This document shows positions 28,264 to 34,389 of a stretch of DNA of 42,985 bases, in pieces. The position numbers and the translations under genes are program-made. The first letter of the stretch is position 1. Each line of letters starts with the position of its first letter. The notes beneath the pieces were generated by a model. That model saw only the letters and a program-made list of their open reading frames with translations, did not search any database and was not told the origin of the DNA. Source of the DNA: an uncultured Prevotellaceae bacterium (GTDB taxonomy: Bacteria; Bacteroidota; Bacteroidia; Bacteroidales; Bacteroidaceae); NCBI GenBank assembly GCA_902795605.1, contig CADBLU010000084.1, positions 1-42,985 on the forward strand. The letters are read 5' to 3'.

Positions 28264-28752
28264 TTAGTTAGTGATATCAGTCGTAGAAGAAGCAGAGGCT
28301 ATCTTGTCGATTTGCTCATTCACCTTGGTACTGAACGACATCGGCCCCCAGATATATTTGAACACGTCTTTCTCCTCGCCTGTGGAGACAATCACGTCGC
28401 CGTAGTTGAAAATACGGCCAAGGATGGTCTGCTGCACATTGATACTCTCGCATTTGCGGAGCATCAGTTCCTTGGAGTTGCGCATGATAATGCCGGTCTT
28501 GAGGATGATGCGCTTATTCGTGAGCACAAATTTCTTGCCGTTGTTGATGACCACATACCACAGGAGCGCCAGCACGAGGAAGATGCCGCTGAAGATGAGG
28601 CGATATTTCAATGTATCGCTGCCGATAGGTATGAAGGGCAGTGCGATGGCGAGCAATGTGAGAAGGATGGGCAACCAATAGAGCATGTAGTGGAACTTGG
28701 CCTCGCAGATGACCACCTCGCCTTCCATCATGTTGTTTTTTGACAGACTCAT
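28264..28752 (-). CDS. Bacterial PH-domain membrane protein (YdbS/bPH2 type)
   Basis: A 162-residue protein with two hydrophobic helices (YMLYWLPILLTLLAIALPF and LIFSGIFLVLALLWYVVI, ~22-68) followed by a PH-like domain. Typical bPH features are KFVLTNKRIILKTGIIMRNS and ELMLRKCESINVQQTILGRI and the sheet GDVIVSTGEE. The molecular role of this family is unknown; it is often in membrane-stress operons. It is the first gene of the five-gene unit running to the WecB-like gene, with a promoter box 53 bases upstream. An in-frame ATG at residue 8-9 (MMEGEVVIC) is an alternative start. Confidence 0.85.
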   Translation of the reverse strand: MSLSKNNMMEGEVVICEAKFHYMLYWLPILLTLLAIALPFIPIGSDTLKYRLIFSGIFLVLALLWYVVINNGKKFVLTNKRIILKTGIIMRNSKELMLRKCESINVQQTILGRIFNYGDVIVSTGEEKDVFKYIWGPMSFSTKVNEQIDKIASASSTTDITN

Positions 28753-28804
28753 AATAATTGTCGATTTAGAGTGATTTTGGTTCTGATTAAGGTGTTTTGA
28801 CGAG

Positions 28805-28812
28805 CAAAGTTA
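28805..28812 (-). promoter_or_regulatory. Promoter -7 element of the PH-M48-NfeD-SPFH-WecB operon
   Basis: The minus strand reads TAACTTTG 53 bases before the ATG at 28752. A TTG 24 bases upstream is too far to be a convincing -33 box. Confidence 0.5.
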
Positions 28813-28933
28813 ATAAATAATTTTGATTCCGCATCGCAATAGACGAAAAAAGATGCACGAAAAGCGACTGCCGACGCGCAAAGACGCCACTTCTCACTAT
28901 TTTTAGGTATCTTCAAATTACCTTTTTTTCGGT

Positions 28934-28965
28934 ATTGCGGAAAAGTGGCAGAATGACTACCTTTG
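28934..28965 (+). promoter_or_regulatory. Orphan plus-strand promoter
   Basis: ATTG (28934-28937) and TACCTTTG (28958-28965) are separated by 20 bases. The nearest plus-strand gene starts 645 bases later and has its own promoter. A 24-codon ORF begins at 28974, practically at the predicted start site, and may be chance. Confidence 0.45.
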
Positions 28966-29037
28966 CAACGTCGATGGAAAGCATCACGCACCTCCGTCAG
29001 ACAGAGCGAGTTTTTGAATTTGTGTACCAAAGCCGGC

Positions 29038-29113
29038 CTGTTCCGTGACAATGCGAGAAGACAGGCCCATGCCGTGACAAGGCAAGTTTTTTCCCCATGC
29101 CGTGACAAGGCAA
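29038..29113. repeat. Three short direct repeats with small stem-loops
   Basis: CATGCCGTGACAAGGCAA occurs at 29068-29085 and 29096-29113, with a diverged copy near 29038-29056. Each exact copy contains TGCC/GGCA as a tiny stem around GTGACAA. The spacing is 28-30 bases; units are too short and too few for CRISPR. Confidence 0.7.
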
Positions 29114-29192
29114 AACAATACTCCATGCCTGTACGACGATTGACACGGACGGCCGGTTTGAAAAAAAATCATAATGTTTGTGTATAGTGTTG

Positions 29193-29276
29193 GATGTCAG
29201 CAGGGATAAGACCAAAGGCAGCGCTTGGCTGTAGCGTCACACCGCCCGTAGTGATACGCGCACATCCTCTGACATC
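29193..29276. other. Possible structured non-coding stretch
   Basis: GATGTCAG (29193-29200) is inverted as CTGACATC (29269-29276), enclosing a second weaker inverted repeat (GCGTCAC with GTGATACGC, near 29234-29258). No gene is evident. This could be an RNA structure or a binding site. Confidence 0.25.
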
Positions 29277-29342
29277 AAAAGCCGCCGTTCCCATTGTTCA
29301 GTATGTTGCTGTAACAGCAACAAAAACCCCAAAAAAGATAAA

Positions 29343-29548
29343 GCACCTCGGAAATGAAAGCAAAAACTTCGTATTTTGCTTTGCATTCCGCTCGGTTGAT
29401 ATAAATTCCTTTCGCTCGAAAAAACAAATAAATTGGTTTTTTCCTCGCTTAATCGGAATTTTGCACTATCTTTGCCTCCGGCGAAGATAGGCGGCACCTC
29501 GGGAATGAAAGCAAAAACTTCGTATTTCGCTTTGCATTCCGCTCGGTT
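29343..29548. repeat. Pair of 55-bp direct repeats, one carrying the GH51 promoter
   Basis: Positions 29343-29397 and 29494-29548 match at 53 of 55 bases (GCACCTCGG...CATTCCGCTCGGTT). Each contains a bulged inverted repeat GAATGAAAGC/GCTTTGCATTC. TTTGCACTATCTTTG follows the second copy and a near-copy precedes it (29461-29474), the latter forming a stem CTATCTTTGC/GCGAAGATAG at 29466-29490. Confidence 0.85.
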
Positions 29549-29561
29549 TGCACTATCTTTG
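29531..29561 (+). promoter_or_regulatory. GH51 gene promoter
   Basis: TTTG (29531-29534) and TATCTTTG (29554-29561) are separated by 19 bases, a strong Bacteroidales match. The -33 box lies inside the 55-bp repeat. The leader is about 45 bases. Confidence 0.75.
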
Positions 29562-29610
29562 TGGCTGCGGAGAGCATTACCCGCAGAGAAACAGACATTA
29601 CTAAAACATC

Positions 29611-32160
29611 ATGAACACCCACCGATTACTCATCACCGCCACCCTGATGGCAATGACGGCAGCCACCCCGGCACTGGCCCAGGAGGAAGGCGACAGCATC
29701 ATGCGAGAGATTTTCATCTACTCACCCGACTTCAGACAAGGGCTCCACGCCGCCTATCTCGACTTCGACAGCCAATGGATAGAGATAGGGCAGCTCTGCG
29801 CCTCCGACTACGGTCCGTGGGGCCAGGAGAAGCGGATGTATGCGCCCAATGTGGTGAGGGTCTCCGACGGCACATGGCGCGCCGTGTGGCAACTCAACGA
29901 CCACTCGCCGTGCTTCGCTGCCGCCTACAGCCCCGACCTCATCACATGGCGCCCGCAGGACTATCCCCGCATGAGCACCCCCACCTGCCTGCGGCCCATC
30001 ATCTTCGAGGGAGAGGACAACACCTTTGACATCTTTTTCCAGTCGGGCGAAGAGAAGCGCTATGTGCAGGCTTCCTACGACCTGCGTTCCTTCACCGCCG
30101 ATGCCTCAAGCAGCATCAGCGAGGTGGCATGGGGAGGCGACAAGGCTGTCGTGGGCGACCGTGAGTACAACGGGCAGATCTTCGACATCACCCAGGGCGA
30201 GCTCATCCACCTGCTCACCCATCATGAGATGATGCGGCGCGACGGCGAGATGAGTGCCGAGCGGATGGAGGGCGACGCCACACGCTTCGCCTCGCTGACC
30301 GCTGCCACCGCCACGCTCACCGTGACTCCGGGAGAGAAGAAAGCCATCAGCGACAAACTCATCGGCATCTTCTTCGAGGATATCAGCTATGCCGCCGACG
30401 GCGGACTCTATGCTGAACTGCTGCAGAACCGCGACTTCGAATACAGCGAAAAAGACCGCCGCGAATGGACGGCCACCACCGCCTGGCTGTCGGACGGCCA
30501 GATAGAGATCGGCACCGAAGAGCCGCTCAGCGACGTCAACCCACACTATGCCGTCCTCGAGGCGACACCACTCACCAATGAGGGGTGGGACGGCATCGCC
30601 GACCCCGACCCGGGCCAGCTCTACGACTTCTCCATGTTTGTGCGACACATCGACTGTAAAAAGAAGCAGTGGAAGGTGCAGCTTGTGACCACCGCCGGTG
30701 AAGTGGTGGCAGAGACAAAACTCACCACTCAGGGCAACGGATGGCAGCGCTACACCGCCGTGCTCAACAGTCAGCAACCCAAACTGCGCGCCAAGGCCAC
30801 AGCCACCGAGTGCCGGCTGCGCCTCGTCCCGCTGAAGAAAGGCAAGGTGGCCGTCGATATGGTCAGCCTCTTCCCGCAGGCCACCTTCAAGGGCCGCAAG
30901 AACGGACTGCGCAACGACCTGGCACAGGCCATCGCCGACCTCCATCCCAAGTTTGTGCGGTTCCCGGGAGGATGCATGAGCCACGGACAGGGTCTCGACA
31001 ACATCTATCACTGGCAACACACCGTAGGACCGCTGGAGCAGCGGAAACCCGATTTCAACATCTGGCACTACCACCAGACACGGGGACTGGGCTTCTATGA
31101 GTATTTCCAGTTTTGTGAGGACATCGGGGCAGAGCCGCTCCCCGTGCTAGCCGCCGGAGTGCCCTGCCAGAACTCTGCCGCCGACAGCACCGGGTATGCG
31201 GGACAGCAGGGAGGCATCCCCATGGACGACATGCCTGCCTATTGCCAGGAAATCCTCGACATGATAGAATGGGCCAACGGCGACCCCGCCACCAGCCAGT
31301 GGGCCAAGATGCGCGCCGACGCGGGCCATCCTGCACCGTTCAACCTGAAATATGTGGGTATCGGCAACGAGGATATCATCTCCACGGTCTTCGAGGAGCG
31401 CTGCGAGATGATCTGCCGCGCCATTAAAAACAAATATCCCGACATCATCGTCTGCGGCACCGTGGGACCCTTCCACAACCCGTCGGCCGACTATGTCGAA
31501 GGATGGGACTTTGCCAACCGGCACAAGGACATCATCGACATGGTGGACGAGCACTACTATGAGAGTACAGGTTGGTTTTTCAACCACCAAGACTACTACG
31601 ACCACTACGACCGCTCGGCACCGAAGGTGTATCTCGGCGAATATGCCGCCAGCACAAAGATCAAGCGCAGCAATGTGGAGACAGCACTGGCAGAGGCCAT
31701 CCACCTCTGCAACGTGGAGCGCAACGGCGACGTGGTGGCCATGACATCGTATGCGCCGCTCCTGGCCAAGGAGAAGCACCACAACTGGGACCCCGACCTC
31801 ATCTATTTCACCAACACCGAGGTGCGCACCACACCCAGTTATCAGACGCAACGCCTCTTCTCGGTCTATGGCGGCGACCGCTACGTCGCTTCGGCCATGA
31901 ACGCCGACGAGGCCATCGCCCACCGTGTGGTGGCCAGCGTCGTCGAGGACAGCAAGACGGGCAAGCGCTATCTCAAGGTGGTCAACGCGCTGCCGGCACC
32001 CCTCACCCTGCAACTCAAGGGCATCTCCGTCCCGCAAGACGCTTCCTATGAGGGATTCAGCGGCACCCCCGGCCAGCAGCAGGTGACCATGGAGAAAGGC
32101 ACCGGCGGCGGTTCGGCTCTCACTCTGCCACCCTACACGCTGCGCGTCTACGAGTTATGA
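29611..32160 (+). CDS. Alpha-L-arabinofuranosidase, GH51, with extra N-terminal domain
   Basis: An 849-residue secreted glycoside hydrolase. The signal peptide MNTHRLLITATLMAMTAATPALAQ is followed by a domain of about 170 residues (25-200) with GH43/GH32 propeller-like features (YAPNVVRVSDGTWRAVWQ, AAYSPDLITWRPQDYP). The GH51 part begins near 240 (GIFFEDISYAADGGLYAELL), includes a beta-sandwich, and a TIM barrel with acid/base Glu587 (GIGNEDI) and nucleophile Glu677 (YLGEYAAS). The C-terminal beta domain ends VYEL. It releases arabinose from arabinan or arabinoxylan side chains. The propeller-like part is too short to be a full five-bladed domain, so it may bind carbohydrate. It is monocistronic and close to the pectin genes. 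Confidence 0.9.
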   Translation: MNTHRLLITATLMAMTAATPALAQEEGDSIMREIFIYSPDFRQGLHAAYLDFDSQWIEIGQLCASDYGPWGQEKRMYAPNVVRVSDGTWRAVWQLNDHSPCFAAAYSPDLITWRPQDYPRMSTPTCLRPIIFEGEDNTFDIFFQSGEEKRYVQASYDLRSFTADASSSISEVAWGGDKAVVGDREYNGQIFDITQGELIHLLTHHEMMRRDGEMSAERMEGDATRFASLTAATATLTVTPGEKKAISDKLIGIFFEDISYAADGGLYAELLQNRDFEYSEKDRREWTATTAWLSDGQIEIGTEEPLSDVNPHYAVLEATPLTNEGWDGIADPDPGQLYDFSMFVRHIDCKKKQWKVQLVTTAGEVVAETKLTTQGNGWQRYTAVLNSQQPKLRAKATATECRLRLVPLKKGKVAVDMVSLFPQATFKGRKNGLRNDLAQAIADLHPKFVRFPGGCMSHGQGLDNIYHWQHTVGPLEQRKPDFNIWHYHQTRGLGFYEYFQFCEDIGAEPLPVLAAGVPCQNSAADSTGYAGQQGGIPMDDMPAYCQEILDMIEWANGDPATSQWAKMRADAGHPAPFNLKYVGIGNEDIISTVFEERCEMICRAIKNKYPDIIVCGTVGPFHNPSADYVEGWDFANRHKDIIDMVDEHYYESTGWFFNHQDYYDHYDRSAPKVYLGEYAASTKIKRSNVETALAEAIHLCNVERNGDVVAMTSYAPLLAKEKHHNWDPDLIYFTNTEVRTTPSYQTQRLFSVYGGDRYVASAMNADEAIAHRVVASVVEDSKTGKRYLKVVNALPAPLTLQLKGISVPQDASYEGFSGTPGQQQVTMEKGTGGGSALTLPPYTLRVYEL

Positions 32161-32266
32161 TATGCCGGCGACGTTGCCGGCCGCTATCATGGCCCAGAAT
32201 CTTCGAAATCCGGCACATTTCACATTTTGTAACACTCACATACCCTTTAGAGCGGAAAATTTGCAG

Positions 32267-32274
32267 TAATTTTG
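32267..32274 (+). promoter_or_regulatory. Promoter -7 element of the Sel1-repeat gene
   Basis: TAATTTTG lies 30 bases upstream of the ATG at 32304. A TTTA 17-18 bases ahead is a weak -33 candidate. Confidence 0.5.
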
Positions 32275-32303
32275 CGGCGGAATTATAATAACGTAGACAA
32301 AAG

Positions 32304-33437
32304 ATGACAAAAAGAAACATACTCACTCCCCTCATGGCACTCGTTTTTGTCATGACAGCGATGAATATGGCCGCTCAGACAGCTGCCGATATAGCAAAGA
32401 TGCGCAAGGACGCCTCCGCAGGCAACGTGAAGGCCCAGGTGGCACTCGCCAACTGTCTGCTCGCGGGCAAAGGTGTGAAGACCGACTTCGCCGAGGCCGC
32501 GCAATGGTATGCCAAGGCTGCCGCCAAGGGAAATATCGAAGCACAGTTCAACCTCGCCTTCTGTTATGAGAAGGGCTACGGCGTTCCCAAGAACATGAAC
32601 GAGGCCGTGAAATGGTATGGCAAAGCGGCAGAGAAAGGCAATGCGCAAGCCATGAACAGTCTGGGACACTGCTACGACGAAGGCGGTGATAACTTCGACA
32701 AGAACTATGCCAAGGCTGCCGAGTGGTATCGCAAGGCCGCTGACAAAGGCCATGCCGGAGCACAGTTCAACCTGGGTTTGTGCTACGCCCAGATGAAAGG
32801 TGTCGACCTCGACGAGAAAGAGGCGGTGAAATGGTGGGAGAAAGCCGCCGCCCAAGGCAATCCCAATGCCATCAACAGTCTGGCCTATGCCTACCTGCGC
32901 GGAGAGGGAGCCGACAAGAATCCGGAGAAAGCCTATGCCTACTTCAGCCAGTTGGCCACGAAAGGCGACCCCCGCTCACTCTATGAGGTAGGCAAACTCT
33001 ATGCTTCAGGCGAAGGCGTAGACCAGGACAGCCAGAGAGCACTCAGCGTCTTCACCCAGTCAGCGGAGAAAGGCTTCGCGCCTGCCCAACTGGCCCTCGG
33101 CCGCTACTACGACAAGGGCATCATGGTGGATCAGGACTATGAGATAGCCGCCAAATGGTATCTGAAAGCCGCCGAGCAAGGCAACGCCGACGCTCAGTAC
33201 AACATCGGCAACCTGTATTTCAACGGCATGGGCATAGAGAAAGACTACGAGAAAGCAGCCGCATGGATGGAGAAAGCGGCCCTGGCCGGCAATGCCGCCG
33301 CCATGACGGGCCTGGGCATCTGCTACTACTATGGCTATGGCGTGAAGCGCAACAAGGACACGGGCCGTGAGTGGGTGAACAAGGCCGCCATCATGGGTGA
33401 CGACTACGCCAAGGAGACACTCAAAAAAATGAAATAA
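32304..33437 (+). CDS. Secreted Sel1-like repeat protein
   Basis: A 377-residue protein with signal peptide MTKRNILTPLMALVFVMTAMNMAAQ and then about ten Sel1-like (SLR/TPR-type) repeats of 36 residues covering the rest. Repeats carry the pattern AxWYxKAAxxGNxxAQxNLGxxYxxGxGV, for example AAQWYAKAAAKGNIEAQF and KWYLKAAEQGNADAQYNIG. Such solenoids mediate protein-protein contacts; a partner cannot be named. The start follows a promoter box directly. A 9-bp tandem array occupies its 3' flank. Confidence 0.9.
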   Translation: MTKRNILTPLMALVFVMTAMNMAAQTAADIAKMRKDASAGNVKAQVALANCLLAGKGVKTDFAEAAQWYAKAAAKGNIEAQFNLAFCYEKGYGVPKNMNEAVKWYGKAAEKGNAQAMNSLGHCYDEGGDNFDKNYAKAAEWYRKAADKGHAGAQFNLGLCYAQMKGVDLDEKEAVKWWEKAAAQGNPNAINSLAYAYLRGEGADKNPEKAYAYFSQLATKGDPRSLYEVGKLYASGEGVDQDSQRALSVFTQSAEKGFAPAQLALGRYYDKGIMVDQDYEIAAKWYLKAAEQGNADAQYNIGNLYFNGMGIEKDYEKAAAWMEKAALAGNAAAMTGLGICYYYGYGVKRNKDTGREWVNKAAIMGDDYAKETLKKMK

Positions 33438-33444
33438 GTGCTTT

Positions 33445-33530
33445 CTAAAAAATCTAGAAAAATCTAGAAAATCTAGGAAAACTAGGAATACTAGGAAAAC
33501 TAGAAACCCCAGAAAACCCTAGAAAAAAAA
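33445..33530. repeat. 9-10-bp tandem array (CTAGGAAAA type)
   Basis: Nine consecutive units such as CTAGAAAAAT, CTAGGAAAA and CTAGGAATA fill the gap between the convergent Sel1 and barrel-like genes. No terminator hairpin is evident in the gap. Confidence 0.85.
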
Positions 33531-33532
33531 TC

Positions 33533-34300
33533 TTATCTCCACCTGCCTCCCGGCACTGCGGGGACACCCCGCATATAGGTGTCGTAGAAAGAGTCGCGCC
33601 ACGGCAGCGACTGATGTTCCACCGACACCTCCACACTGAAAGAAGGATTGAAATTATAGCGCACGGCAGCGCCGATTCTGTCGCCCAATGTGCCCATGTC
33701 ATAAAATGGCATGGGCATCCGTTTTTCTCCCGCCAGCGATTTCTGGCCATAGAGGAAAGCCTCCCAGTGGTCGTCGAACCGATAGCCCATGACGGCTGTC
33801 ACACCGGCATCGCGCACCACATCTCCTCCCCAGTACAACTGATTCATATAGCCGCCCACGGCCAATGAAAGCCGCGGGGTGACCGGCAGGGCATACATGG
33901 CCGAGATGTTCTGGCCAAAGCCTGCCCCATGGCGCGCATGCTTGCCCAACTGCGCCACGACCGCCGCGCCAAGGCTCACGTTGAGTCCTTCGTGCAGGTC
34001 CCACGTGTTCCATCCGCCCCATCCGTAATGATAGAAAGGATATCTGGCCATAGGCATCACATGCCCGTCGGCGGTCAATGTCGGCAGGTGGAGTGTGTCG
34101 CCCGCCCAGCCCTGCAGTGCGGATGTCTGGGAAAAAGGCTCTGGGGCATACACTGTCGCCGGTGATGCCGAATAGGTGTCAAGGCGGAGACTGTCTGCGC
34201 TCCTGTCCTCTATCTCATCAACGGTGCTCACCAGTACCTCCTGCGCCGGAGAGAGTATGGCCGGGCAGACCGCAATTATCAATAGTGCCAATCGTCTCAT
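33533..34300 (-). CDS. Putative outer-membrane beta-barrel protein, unknown function
   Basis: A 255-residue exported protein with signal peptide MRRLALLIIAVCPAILSPAQ. After an N-terminal linker rich in Ser, Asp and Pro (~20-85), the sequence alternates aromatic and small residues in a way typical of beta strands in a barrel (LNVSLGAAVVAQLGKHARHG, LSLAVGGYMNQLYWGGDVV, IGAAVRYNFNPSFSVEVSVE). It ends in Arg-rich GGRWR rather than the usual C-terminal Phe. No family was recognised. The promoter box sits only 5 bases upstream of the ATG, so the mRNA is probably leaderless. Confidence 0.7.
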   Translation of the reverse strand: MRRLALLIIAVCPAILSPAQEVLVSTVDEIEDRSADSLRLDTYSASPATVYAPEPFSQTSALQGWAGDTLHLPTLTADGHVMPMARYPFYHYGWGGWNTWDLHEGLNVSLGAAVVAQLGKHARHGAGFGQNISAMYALPVTPRLSLAVGGYMNQLYWGGDVVRDAGVTAVMGYRFDDHWEAFLYGQKSLAGEKRMPMPFYDMGTLGDRIGAAVRYNFNPSFSVEVSVEHQSLPWRDSFYDTYMRGVPAVPGGRWR

Positions 34301-34305
34301 AGCTG

Positions 34306-34313
34306 CAAATATA
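34306..34313 (-). promoter_or_regulatory. Promoter -7 element directly abutting a start codon
   Basis: The minus strand reads TATATTTG, then CAGCT, then the ATG at 34300. A CTTG lies 20 bases upstream of the box. With transcription starting about 6 bases after the box, the transcript would begin at the start codon. Confidence 0.55.
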
Positions 34314-34389
34314 GCCTATCACGGCGGAAAGGCCAAGCTTTTCCGCTGTCTTTTATGCTTTTTTAGAGTTTATCAAGAGTAAGAAATAC

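Noticed and set aside
29038..29113. Possible short CRISPR
   Set aside because: Repeats are 18 bases, spacers about 10 bases, only three copies, and no cas genes are nearby.
28749..29126. Minus-strand open frame of 125 codons upstream of the PH-domain gene
   Set aside because: Composition follows the stem-loop repeats (repeated SRHG and VTAW readings), it spans the operon promoter, and it overlaps the PH gene start in another frame.
29236..29250. Similarity to the 16S rRNA 3' end (CACCGCCCGT)
   Set aside because: Only about ten bases match and the surroundings do not; no rRNA is present.
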